Positions 47,640 through 55,733 of a stretch of DNA of 64,000 nt are shown here, one piece after another. Both the position numbers and the translations under genes were made by a program. This DNA is from Actinomycetes bacterium (lineage in GTDB: Bacteria > Actinomycetota > Acidimicrobiia > Acidimicrobiales > Palsa-688), in the NCBI GenBank assembly GCA_021808665.1, contig JAKBBA010000015.1, forward strand, positions 1 to 64,000, in the 5' to 3' direction. The notes under the pieces are model-generated. The model made no database searches, was not told the DNA's origin, and was given only the letters and a program-made list of their open reading frames with translations. Position 1 is the stretch's first letter, and each line of letters begins with the position of its first letter.

Positions 47640-48593
47640 TCAGGCGACCGTCTGGGCGGCGTACATGGACTGGATACCGACCCTGCCGGGTCCCTTGAGC
47701 GCTATCAACATGAGACCCGGTCCGCTCAAAGCGGTCGCAGCCTGCTGGAGGACACTGCCCGAGACGATGCCACCGATACCCTCCTTTTTCAAGTTCCTGG
47801 CGATCCGCAGACCCGCCAGCCCTCGCGTGGCCAGACCTTTGGCTGTCTGAGAGGCGCCCGAAGCCTCTTGGGGAGTCATCTTGTGGGTGACGGTCGCAAC
47901 GGTCACCGTGGACTGCTTGTAGAGGAACGAACCCGGCTCGACCTCGATGACCTCACCAGGCGCCAGGGTTCGTTCGACGACGTCACCGTAGCCGTGCAGG
48001 ACCACCAATGAGGGTGCGGTCCCAGCTTCAAAGCTGTCCAGGTACATGCCGGCTCCTACGGCGAGGGTAGCCCTGAGGCCGGGAAGCTTCTCGTATGAGT
48101 ATCCGATCCCGGTAGTGGCCAATACCATGGCGTGCTGGCGGACTTGGAAGCTGTCGCCGGGTTCGAGGGCCAAGCACACGATCCTGCCGGGAGCGTCGCG
48201 GGACAGAGACACGTTTCCCGGACCGTGAGCGACGCTCAACACGAAAGGCTCGTTGTCCACGAGGCGCTTGAGGCCGCCGGGGGTGTCGATGACCGAAAGG
48301 GCCACTTCCTCGTCCTTGTAGAGCATCGCATGGTGCTCGAAGAACACGCTGTCCCCGGCCGCCAGTGTTACCGCAGCCGCCGGCGAGATCCTGCCGTCGA
48401 ACTGCACCCGGACCGAACCGCACACGACTGTGGTGAGACCCTTGATGCGCGGGGACATCCTCCACCCTGATTCGGACACGACGTCGCGTAGATCCAGCGG
48501 CGCGCCGCATCGCTCACAGGACGAAACCCCCGGCGGGTTATGGGACCGGCACCAGCGGCACGCAACCCTGTCGAAAGTGTCGCTCACCTGCAT
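47640..48593 (-). CDS. AIM24-family protein with N-terminal zinc ribbon (paralogue)
   Basis: A 317-residue protein with the same layout as its neighbour: a Cys-pair zinc ribbon (ACRWCRSHN and SSCERCGAPLDL), then an AIM24 domain (GPGNVSLSRDAPGRIVCLAL, QVRQHAMVLATTGIGYSYEK, GYGDVVERTLAPGEVIEVEP). The C-terminus has a helical stretch and ends GPGRVGIQSMY. The ATG at 48593 has GGGAG seven bases upstream. A longer open frame to 49499 runs antisense through the amidase gene and is rejected. The gene is divergent from the amidase with a 160-base gap that holds their promoters. Two adjacent zinc-ribbon paralogues suggest a hetero-oligomer; the role is unknown. Confidence 0.78.
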   Translation of the reverse strand: MQVSDTFDRVACRWCRSHNPPGVSSCERCGAPLDLRDVVSESGWRMSPRIKGLTTVVCGSVRVQFDGRISPAAAVTLAAGDSVFFEHHAMLYKDEEVALSVIDTPGGLKRLVDNEPFVLSVAHGPGNVSLSRDAPGRIVCLALEPGDSFQVRQHAMVLATTGIGYSYEKLPGLRATLAVGAGMYLDSFEAGTAPSLVVLHGYGDVVERTLAPGEVIEVEPGSFLYKQSTVTVATVTHKMTPQEASGASQTAKGLATRGLAGLRIARNLKKEGIGGIVSGSVLQQAATALSGPGLMLIALKGPGRVGIQSMYAAQTVA

Positions 48594-48753
48594 AACGATA
48601 CTCCCCGCTGCAGCGGCGTGTACCGGGGGACGCCGTGGCTCCGCTGGTATTCGGCTGTGGCTCGGCTGGCACCTGCTGGGATACCGCTGGCTGCCCGCTG
48701 GGCTGCGGGCGTGGACACACCTTCGGCTTCGTGGCGGGCTAGCGTCGCTTGCG

Positions 48754-50268
48754 ATGCGAAGCGAGCCACTACCAGGCGGGACGGCGATCCCGTCCCCGGG
48801 CGATCCCCGGGACATCAGCCGTCTTGGGCTCGTCGAGTCCGCGCGGTACCTGGCGGCCGGAGACGTCACGTCGCGCCACCTCGTCGAGGCATCCCTCGCT
48901 CGCGCGTCGAAGGTCGCCGAGACAGTCAACCCTTTCCGGGTCCTTCTCGTCGCCGAGGCTCTCAGGGCTGCCGACGCCGCCGACGAACGTTTGGTCGCGG
49001 GCGAGACGGCCCCGCTGCTCGGCGTGCCCGTAGTGGTAAAAGACGACACCGACGTCGAGGGCCAGATGACTCCGTTCGGCTGCGCCGGCGACTTCCCCGT
49101 GAAAAGCACTGACAGTTTCATTGTCAGACTGCTCCGCCAGGCAGGCGCGGTGATAATCGCAAAGAGCAATACCCCCGAGCTCGGGCTGTACCCGTGGACT
49201 GAGGGGCCGGCTTTCGGGGTGACACGCAACCCTTGGAACTTGTCGCACTCCGCCGGTGGCTCGTCGGGGGGCTCGGCGGCCGCTGTCGCCTCTGGAGTGG
49301 TGGCGGGAGCTCTAGGCTCTGACGGCGCCGGGTCGGTTCGTATCCCGGCATCGTGGTGCAACCTGGTCGGCGTCAAGCCCCAGCGGGGCCGGCTTTCTAC
49401 GTGGCCGGAGAGCGAAGCGTGGACGGGTATCACGAGCCCTGGGCCTCTCACGCGCAGCGTCGTGGACGCCGCCATGCTCCTAGACGTCCTCAGCGTCAAT
49501 CACGCAGATGACCGCCACCGTCCGCCTGCTCCGTCGCGTTCGTTCGTGTCGTGGGCGTCCGACGCGCCGCGGGCGCTGCGGGTAGCCTTGGCGTTGCGCC
49601 CCCCGTGGGTGTCGGCTCCCGTGAACCTGGACCCACAGGTAGAAAAGGCCGTGCGAGGGGTCGCCGAGCGCCTCGCAGGCTTAGGGCACCGGGTGGAGGA
49701 GATGAACCCCCGCTACGGGCCTATGGGCATCCCCTTCTTGGTTCGCGCCGCTGTGGGCGGTTGGGAGTGGCTGGGTAACGTCCCTGACTGGTCGCAGCTC
49801 GATCCTAGAACCCTGGCGAGCGCCAGGTCCGGGCGTCGCCTCGCCGGTTGGCCTTTGCATGCGTCGCGCCGGCTGGAGGTTCCGTTCGCGGCGCTGGTTG
49901 GGAGGATCTTCGAGCGTTTCGACGTGGTTATCACCCCGGTGACGGCGACAGGGCCTCCCAAGGTTGGCGCGGCCGACGGTATGGGACATCTAAGGACGCA
50001 GAGGTTCATGGCGGCATGCTGCCCTTACGCGTGGCCGTGGAACTATCTCGGATGGCCGGCGATCTCCATACCCGCCGGTTTCGTCGCGGGGGGACTGCCC
50101 GTCGGCGCTCAGCTTGTCGGACCAGCCAACACAGACGGCCTCCTTATCTCCCTTGCGGCGCAGCTCGAAGCCGCAGCCCCTTGGGAAGCTGTCGCAGACC
50201 CGACGTCAAAAGCGGCTGATGCCGTAGGCCGGCCGGGGCCGGCTGTGGCATTCGGAAGGCGCGGCTAA
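48754..50268 (+). CDS. amidase (amidase signature family)
   Basis: A 504-residue amidase-signature enzyme with the Ser-cisSer-Lys triad: Lys in VPVVVKDDTD, and the Gly/Ser-rich signature SAGGSSGGSAAAVASGVVAG with GSDGAGSVRIPASW supplying the two Ser. LPVGAQLVGP near the C-terminus is also characteristic. Members hydrolyse amides, from small acyl amides to Glu-tRNA-linked (GatA), but no gatB/gatC is nearby, so this is a stand-alone amidase. The ATG at 48754 agrees with the family start; longer readings cover the divergent promoter. The substrate is not predictable. Confidence 0.87.
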   Translation: MRSEPLPGGTAIPSPGDPRDISRLGLVESARYLAAGDVTSRHLVEASLARASKVAETVNPFRVLLVAEALRAADAADERLVAGETAPLLGVPVVVKDDTDVEGQMTPFGCAGDFPVKSTDSFIVRLLRQAGAVIIAKSNTPELGLYPWTEGPAFGVTRNPWNLSHSAGGSSGGSAAAVASGVVAGALGSDGAGSVRIPASWCNLVGVKPQRGRLSTWPESEAWTGITSPGPLTRSVVDAAMLLDVLSVNHADDRHRPPAPSRSFVSWASDAPRALRVALALRPPWVSAPVNLDPQVEKAVRGVAERLAGLGHRVEEMNPRYGPMGIPFLVRAAVGGWEWLGNVPDWSQLDPRTLASARSGRRLAGWPLHASRRLEVPFAALVGRIFERFDVVITPVTATGPPKVGAADGMGHLRTQRFMAACCPYAWPWNYLGWPAISIPAGFVAGGLPVGAQLVGPANTDGLLISLAAQLEAAAPWEAVADPTSKAADAVGRPGPAVAFGRRG

Positions 50269-50300
50269 GACAAGAGAGAAAGGCTGGAGAACCTTACTAT

Positions 50301-50333
50301 TTAGGTGCAGTTTAAGGCATTTGAGCGTATATT
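50301..50333 (+). promoter_or_regulatory. AT-rich promoter of the VIT operon, possibly leaderless
   Basis: The 70 bases before the ATG at 50343 are AT-rich compared with the surroundings. TATATT at 50328-50333 would place the start of transcription near the ATG itself, suggesting a leaderless mRNA, and no ribosome-binding site is seen. TTAGGT at 50301-50306 equals the left half of the IdeR/DtxR iron box, but the right half does not match, so metal control is only a possibility. Confidence 0.35.
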
Positions 50334-50342
50334 ATTAACAGC

Positions 50343-51107
50343 ATGAAGATTTCTACGGCCCCCCGCCCGAAGCTCTCTCGGGTCCTGGCTCTGCTCGACG
50401 GGCGGGACCCCGACAGCACTAGCCGGCACCGAGATGTTTCGAGCGGCGGTCTTCGAGCTGCGGTTCTCGGCGCCGGGGACGGTCTTTTGACCAACGTTTC
50501 TCTGGTGCTCGGTGTCGCAGGGGCTTCCGCCGCTGCGGGCACGGTCCGTCTGGCCGGGGTTGCCGGGCTTCTTGCCGGGTCGTTCTCGATGGCAGCGGGG
50601 GAGCTTCTTTCTGTGCAGGTCCAAAAGGAGATGGCGCTGCACGAGCTCGAGGTGGAGAGGCGCGAACTTTCCGAGGACCCTGACTCGGAGCTACGCGAGC
50701 TCGCCGGGATGTACAGGGCCCGCGGAGTGTCCACCGAAGACGCTATGACCGTCGCCAGGATCCTCTCCTCGAACGAGAAGGTAGCCCTAGACACCCACGC
50801 TCGCTTGGAGCTTGGGATACACCCCGAAGAGACCGGCTCGTCCGCCAAGCCGGCAGCGTTCTCGTTCGTGGCTTTCGCTGTCGGTGCGTTCATACCACTG
50901 TTTCCGTGGTTGTTCGCTTCGGGGTCGACAGCGGTCGTCCTGTCGATGCTGCTCGCAACTCTCGCCGCTCTCGGCCTGGGTGCGTTGACTGGGAGGATGT
51001 CAGGAAGGCCGGCCCTGCGGATGGCTCTTCGCCAGCTTGGAGTAGCCGTGATAGCAGCGGGGGTGACGTTCGGTATCGGGCACCTCTTCGGGTCTCACGG
51101 CGCCTGA
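50343..51107 (+). CDS. VIT1/CCC1-family metal transporter
   Basis: A 254-residue membrane protein of the vacuolar iron transporter family, which moves Fe(II) or Mn(II). The first helix region LRAAVLGAGDGLLTNVSLVL carries the conserved Asp-Gly. LLAGSFSMAAGELLSVQVQKE follows with the Met/Gly/Glu motif. The cytoplasmic helical metal-binding region is Glu-rich (HELEVERRELSEDPDSELRE). Three C-terminal helices follow (FVAFAVGAFIPLFPWLF; VVLSMLLATLAALGLGALTG; LGVAVIAAGVTFGIGHLFG). Length is typical. A kinase-like gene starts three bases after its stop, so it heads a probable operon with kinase, vWA, PP2C and Ppx genes. Confidence 0.88.
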   Translation: MKISTAPRPKLSRVLALLDGRDPDSTSRHRDVSSGGLRAAVLGAGDGLLTNVSLVLGVAGASAAAGTVRLAGVAGLLAGSFSMAAGELLSVQVQKEMALHELEVERRELSEDPDSELRELAGMYRARGVSTEDAMTVARILSSNEKVALDTHARLELGIHPEETGSSAKPAAFSFVAFAVGAFIPLFPWLFASGSTAVVLSMLLATLAALGLGALTGRMSGRPALRMALRQLGVAVIAAGVTFGIGHLFGSHGA

Positions 51108-51110
51108 TAG

Positions 51111-52550
51111 GTGCAGCGCTGCGCTCTGGGCGAGCTGCGGGTAGGGGATCTGCTCGCCCAAGGTGGGGAGGGCGCTGTCTACCAGCTTCCGCTGCAACCC
51201 CACCTAGTCTTCAAGGCGTACCGTGGGGACACCGACCGGGTGTATCTGGACGGTCTCGTGGCTTGGCCGGACCTGTTGGCGGAGCCGGAAGCCGAAGTGC
51301 TCCGGTCGTCGGCCGCGTGGCCCACGTCGGTGGTAACCGACGACGGTGCCCGTCCGGTCGGGCTGCTCATGCCCAGGGCCCCACGGCGCTTCTCGGTTCG
51401 CCACAGGGACGGCCAGAGGCGCCTCGCTACGCTGAGCTACCTGACCTGTGACCCGGCGCGGCCGGCGAAGGCGTACGGTATCGCCGTGCCGCCGCCGGGC
51501 GACGCCGGGCGTTACGGGCTGGTGCTCGCCCTGGCCAGGCTCCTGGCGGCCTTCGACTCCGTCGAAACTCCCGTGTCGCACGGTGATCTTTCCACTAAGA
51601 ACGTGCTTTGGTCACTGGAGCGCGGCCCGGAGGTGTACGTAATCGACTGCGACTCCGCAGAGGTGTTCCCGTCCCGTGCGGCTCCCGTCGAAGCCGTAGC
51701 GCCACACCCACCTCGCCGGCGGGCTATGACTCCCAACTGGGACGACCCTTCCGTACAGAAAGGTCACAACCCGACCGTGGCGTCCGACCGGTACTCGCTC
51801 GGGCTGATCTTCTTGAGGGTGGTGGGCGCCGCTAACTTCCCCGTGCAAGCCCGCCAGCGTCGGGAGGGCACCCTCAGCGTCGAGGTGCCTGTGCCCGGGG
51901 GGTCGGTGACGAAGCAACTCTTGGACGGCGGGCACCCTCTGTGGGAGCTGTGCGCGAGGGCTCTGAGCGTCGAGGCTGCCGGGTCGCGCCCGACCGCAGC
52001 AGAGTGGGTGGAGCCCCTAGAGGAGGTCACTGCCCTCCTGGGGGGAACCGGGGTCCCATCCAAGCGCCCGCCAACCCAGCCGGCCCCCTCGCCCCAGCCG
52101 GCCCAGCCCGCCCCGCCCCCGCCGGCCCCGCCCACGGACGTACAGGTAACCCCTCGACCCCTTAAGGCGACCAAGCCGACCAGCGCGAACCTGAGCGGTG
52201 GGCGCGGAGCCAGCCCCGCTATGTCGCAGCCCACCGGCAGCGGATCGAGCGCCTGGTCGTACGCCTCCACAGCACTGCCCCCAGCTGCACAAGGTCCCTT
52301 CTCGGCTGCGAGCCGTCCCGGCGGGGGAAGCGACGATCGGAGCCTGCGTTCGCAGGCGAAAGTGTTGTGGGTGGCCTTTTGGCGTTGGTGGGTCAAGGCA
52401 CACCAAGATGCGCTGTTCGCCTTGGCCTCGGGCAGAGGCAAGCGGCGGGCAGCGCTTCGGGTCCTGGCACTGCTCGCCTTGGACGTCGTGCTCGTCGGGG
52501 TCGCCGCTGGGATCGTGGCCCTGGTCGTATCTCCGATAACACGGGGATGA
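51111..52550 (+). CDS. membrane-anchored protein kinase-like protein of a TerY-type triad
   Basis: A 479-residue protein. Residues 10-290 form a divergent protein kinase: glycine loop AQGGEGAVYQL, Lys in LVFKAYRG, catalytic loop SHGDLSTKNVLW (His-x-Asp...Asn) and metal Asp in YVIDCDSAEVF (DCD in place of DFG). YSLGLIFLRVV corresponds to the later conserved helix. A Pro-rich linker (about 315-345) and Ser/Gly-rich stretch lead to one C-terminal membrane helix (VLALLALDVVLVGVAAGIVA). The start is a GTG three bases after the VIT stop, and its stop overlaps the vWA start by four bases. With vWA and PP2C it matches the kinase-vWA-phosphatase triad of Ter systems. Confidence 0.75.
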   Translation: MQRCALGELRVGDLLAQGGEGAVYQLPLQPHLVFKAYRGDTDRVYLDGLVAWPDLLAEPEAEVLRSSAAWPTSVVTDDGARPVGLLMPRAPRRFSVRHRDGQRRLATLSYLTCDPARPAKAYGIAVPPPGDAGRYGLVLALARLLAAFDSVETPVSHGDLSTKNVLWSLERGPEVYVIDCDSAEVFPSRAAPVEAVAPHPPRRRAMTPNWDDPSVQKGHNPTVASDRYSLGLIFLRVVGAANFPVQARQRREGTLSVEVPVPGGSVTKQLLDGGHPLWELCARALSVEAAGSRPTAAEWVEPLEEVTALLGGTGVPSKRPPTQPAPSPQPAQPAPPPPAPPTDVQVTPRPLKATKPTSANLSGGRGASPAMSQPTGSGSSAWSYASTALPPAAQGPFSAASRPGGGSDDRSLRSQAKVLWVAFWRWWVKAHQDALFALASGRGKRRAALRVLALLALDVVLVGVAAGIVALVVSPITRG

Positions 52551-53281
52551 CCGCTACCTTGAAGAAGATGACGGTCGCAGATTCGCCTCTAAGCGCGCAG
52601 GAGCGTTACTCGGTTTTCCCGTTCTACATCTGCATGGACATCTCCGAGTCCATGTCCGGCGAGCCGATCGCGGCGGTGAACAAGCAGCTTCCCATGCTCA
52701 GGACCAGCATCGGCAGCGATCCGGCCGTTGCGGAGGTCATAAGAGTCGGGATCATCACGTTCTCCGACACGGCGACGAGCGTGCTGCCGCTCAGCGACTT
52801 GAGCATGGTCGACGCGATCCCCGAGCTCGTTGCGCGCGGGCGGACCTCTTACGCCGCCATGTTCGACCACGTGTTCAAAGTGATCGAGTCCGACTACCAC
52901 GCGAGTCGTTCGGCAGGGGACCGCTGGTACCGGCCGGCGGTGATCTTGATCTCCGATGGCCGTCCGACCGACGAGAGCGAACGGTGGCGGTCCGCTCTGT
53001 CGAGGCTCACCGATCCGTCATGGAAGCGCCGTCCGAACATACTTGCTTTCGGTTTCGGTGACGCCGACCCGGCGGTCCTGTCAGCCGTCACGTCGGCCAA
53101 GGCCAACAGGGCCTTCGTGGCAGCCGAAGGGGCAGACCCTGCCACTGTGATACCTGAGCTGCTGGCCGGCCTCGTCCAGTCGATCGTGAGCTCGTCCGCC
53201 AGCGTGTACGACGGCCAAGCGCTTCTCGAGGCGCCACAGCTCACCTCGATGCGCGCTATTCCCGTCGACGAGCTCGACTGA
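52547..53281 (+). CDS. TerY-like von Willebrand factor A domain protein
   Basis: A 244-residue single vWA domain protein. The metal-ion-dependent adhesion site is complete: Asp-x-Ser-x-Ser in CMDISESMSG, Thr in ARGRTSYAAMF, and Asp in LISDGRPTDESE. The start IPYY-like FPFYICMDISESM, and NKQLPMLRTSIGSDPAVAEV are typical of TerY, a cytoplasmic vWA protein of tellurite/stress systems thought to recruit phosphorylated partners. No signal peptide is seen. The ATG overlaps the kinase stop by four bases, and the PP2C gene follows 20 bases later. Confidence 0.85.
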   Translation: MTATLKKMTVADSPLSAQERYSVFPFYICMDISESMSGEPIAAVNKQLPMLRTSIGSDPAVAEVIRVGIITFSDTATSVLPLSDLSMVDAIPELVARGRTSYAAMFDHVFKVIESDYHASRSAGDRWYRPAVILISDGRPTDESERWRSALSRLTDPSWKRRPNILAFGFGDADPAVLSAVTSAKANRAFVAAEGADPATVIPELLAGLVQSIVSSSASVYDGQALLEAPQLTSMRAIPVDELD

Positions 53282-53301
53282 CCAGGACGACTGAAACTTC
53301 G

Positions 53302-54150
53302 TTGCAGCGTCCAGTCCTGGGACTGCCCTCTCCGGCGTCGAGCACCGAGCCTGTCCTGGCTTCCTACGGGGACGCTTCGGTGGCAGGCATCCGGGCTGAG
53401 GGGGCCAGCACCACTTGGCTCGCCGTGCGAGCGGCGAGCGTCGTCGGGTCCCGCCACCGCCTGGCCGGTGAGCCAAGCGACGACTTCTTCGCCTGGTCCC
53501 AAGGAGACGGCTGGACGGCTCTAGCCGTCGCCGACGGCCTCGGCGCTATCCCCGGGTCAGCGGGAGCGGCGGCCCGAACGTGCAGCGCAGCCGTCTTAGC
53601 GGCGTCTTCGTGCGACCTGGACGGTCCGGGCTTAGACGCTCCAGGCCTGGCATCTGCGGCGAGGCTGTGCATGCAAGCCGCGGAGAGCGCCGCTCGAGGT
53701 GGGGGAGCGACGACACTGGTTTTAGCGCTGGTGGCAGCGGGGGGAGCGGTGTGCCTGGCCCGCGTCGGTGACAGCACAGCCTTCGTGGTCGACGCACAAT
53801 CCACCCGGGAGCTTTTCCCTGCCCGCGAGGACGGAACGGTCGGAACGGCCACGGCCGCCTTGCCCCTCGGCGAGGATCGCGCTTGCGGGCTCGGGGCCGA
53901 CGCCGCAAGCGCTGATGGGGAGGTTTGGGAGACCGCATCGTTGCAGCTACAGCCGGAAGCGGTGTTAGTGCTAGCCACCGACGGGGTGGCGGACCCGTGG
54001 CGCGACGGGCCCCAGACTGTCGACCCGGCTCTGCGGGCCGCTATCAGCGGCCGGCCGTCACCCCTAGACCTCGCCGCGGTCGTCGACTTCTCCAGGCAGG
54101 GCTGCCACGACGACCGCACCGTGCTGTGCGCCTGGCTGAGACCCGGCTAG
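53302..54150 (+). CDS. PP2C-family protein phosphatase of the TerY-type triad
   Basis: A 282-residue metal-dependent Ser/Thr phosphatase. Metal-binding Asps are in PSDDFFAW, VADGLGAIPGSAGAA, LARVGDST, LATDGVADPW and GCHDDRTVLCAW, the normal order of PP2C motifs. The fold is compact and soluble. The N-terminal 40 residues before the domain are variable and the TTG start is uncertain. Between a vWA gene (20 bases upstream) and a Ppx/GppA gene (11 bases downstream), it should reverse the partner kinase or act on the vWA protein. GDG/SRH elements resemble the PP2C_2 branch found in TerY triads. Confidence 0.83.
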   Translation: MQRPVLGLPSPASSTEPVLASYGDASVAGIRAEGASTTWLAVRAASVVGSRHRLAGEPSDDFFAWSQGDGWTALAVADGLGAIPGSAGAAARTCSAAVLAASSCDLDGPGLDAPGLASAARLCMQAAESAARGGGATTLVLALVAAGGAVCLARVGDSTAFVVDAQSTRELFPAREDGTVGTATAALPLGEDRACGLGADAASADGEVWETASLQLQPEAVLVLATDGVADPWRDGPQTVDPALRAAISGRPSPLDLAAVVDFSRQGCHDDRTVLCAWLRPG

Positions 54151-54161
54151 GTTGGGACAAA

Positions 54162-55724
54162 GTGCGCATCGCAGCCTTCGACCTCGGAAGCAACTCATTT
54201 CACCTCTTGGTGGCCGACGCCCACCCCGACGGGTCGTTCGAGGCCATAGCCACCGACAAGGAGATGCTCCGCCTCGGCAGCGCTGTTGCCTCCACAGGCC
54301 GCATCGGCGTCGACCTGGCCACGGCCGGCGTAGAGGTCGTGAAACGCTTCGCGGCGCTGGCCGAGTCGAACCGGGCCGAGGAGATGGTGGTATGCGCCAC
54401 GTCGGCTTTCCGGGAGGCGTCCGACTCGCTGCTGGTCGTCGAGCGGATCGAGTCTGAGTGCAAGGTGAAAGTGCGGGTCATAAGCGGACGGGAGGAGGCG
54501 AGGCTCATCTTCGAAGCCGTGAGGGCGAGCGTCGTTATCGACCCGTCACCCGCCCTCGCTATGGACCTCGGGGGTGGCAGCTTGGAGCTGATGGTCGGGG
54601 ACGGCCGCCGGCTCGCCTGGGCGGCGAGCCTGAAACTCGGGGTGGCCCGCCTCACCGCCGAGCACGTGCGGTCCGACCCTCCAAGCGGCGACGACGTCAG
54701 GCGGGTTTCCGACGCCGTGGGGCGCGCCCTGGGCCGAGTTGCCGGCCAGATTGCACCGCTGGAGCCGAAGACGGCGATCTTTTCCAGCGGAACTCTCGAA
54801 ACCCTCGTCGGCCTAGCTGCCCAGCGCAGGGACGGGCGTTACCCGACCAGCCTGAACCAGCTGTCGGTAAGCGCAGCCGACCTGCGCAAGCTTCGCGACG
54901 ACCTGGTGTCCATGACAGCGGAGGAGCGCGCCTCGCTGCCCGGCGTCGACGCGAGGCGGGCCGACCTCCTACCCGCCGGGGCGATCCTCGCGTCCCGGGC
55001 GCTGGCCGAGTTCGCCATCGAAGAGGTGATCGGCTGCGAATGGGCCCTGCGGGAGGGGATGATCCTCGACGCGATCGGACGGCACAGCCGCAGCGACTGG
55101 GACCCGGACCCGCAAGCCATGCGACGCGAGTCGGTGACCAACCTGGCGCGCCGTTACGGGTGGAACGAGGCTCATTCGTGCAAAGTTGCCCGCTTGGCCG
55201 TAGAGCTTTTCGACGGGACCAGGCCCCTCCACGGCCTCGACCGCACCGAAAGGGAGCTTCTCGAGTACGGGGCGTTGCTCCACGACGTCGGCGAGCACGT
55301 CTCCAACGACCGCCACGAGCAGCACAGCGCCTACCTGATAGCCAACGGGAAGTTGCGAGGGTTCCGCCCCGGGGAAGTGGACATCCTCGCTTGCCTCGGC
55401 AGGTTCCACAAGCGGGGATCGCCGAAGGCGTCCTTCGAAGCCTTCGGGCGTCTCTCCGCCTCCGAGCGTCGCCGTGTCAGTCAGATGGTCGCCCTGCTGC
55501 AGGTCGCGGACGGGCTGGACAGAAGCCACGGCGGTCCCGTCCGGGCTTTGTCGGTGATCGTCGAGGACCGCAAGGTCGTAGTGTCTGTCGACGCCGACGA
55601 CGACATCAGCTTGGAGCTGTGGGGTCTGCGCAGGAAGCGGGATCTCTTCGAAAAGGTGTTCGCGCGTGAGCTTGAAGTGATCGACCCGCGAGCGATCTCC
55701 GCCGACGGCCGCCGTGCCGGGTAA
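54162..55724 (+). CDS. Ppx/GppA family exopolyphosphatase with C-terminal HD domain
   Basis: A 520-residue long-form Ppx/GppA phosphatase. The ASKHA core shows AFDLGSNSFHLLVADA (phosphate 1), CATSAFREASDS, ISGREEARLIF (Glu catalytic region), and AMDLGGGSLELMVGDGRR (phosphate 2). The C-terminal half has an HD-type domain (LLEYGALLHDVGEHVSNDRH). These enzymes remove phosphate from polyphosphate or convert pppGpp to ppGpp, tying the gene to stringent/stress physiology. The GTG at 54162 matches the family start; the longer open frame is antisense-like noise over the PP2C end. It is the last gene of the VIT-kinase-vWA-PP2C run. Confidence 0.9.
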   Translation: MRIAAFDLGSNSFHLLVADAHPDGSFEAIATDKEMLRLGSAVASTGRIGVDLATAGVEVVKRFAALAESNRAEEMVVCATSAFREASDSLLVVERIESECKVKVRVISGREEARLIFEAVRASVVIDPSPALAMDLGGGSLELMVGDGRRLAWAASLKLGVARLTAEHVRSDPPSGDDVRRVSDAVGRALGRVAGQIAPLEPKTAIFSSGTLETLVGLAAQRRDGRYPTSLNQLSVSAADLRKLRDDLVSMTAEERASLPGVDARRADLLPAGAILASRALAEFAIEEVIGCEWALREGMILDAIGRHSRSDWDPDPQAMRRESVTNLARRYGWNEAHSCKVARLAVELFDGTRPLHGLDRTERELLEYGALLHDVGEHVSNDRHEQHSAYLIANGKLRGFRPGEVDILACLGRFHKRGSPKASFEAFGRLSASERRRVSQMVALLQVADGLDRSHGGPVRALSVIVEDRKVVVSVDADDDISLELWGLRRKRDLFEKVFARELEVIDPRAISADGRRAG

Positions 55725-55733
55725 CCGCCGGGT

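Noticed and set aside
48594..49499. Long minus-strand extension of the second AIM24 gene (619-residue reading)
   Set aside because: It runs antisense through the amidase signature region, has a random Arg/Pro/Ser-rich composition, and the ATG at 48593 has a good ribosome-binding site with the zinc ribbon right after it.
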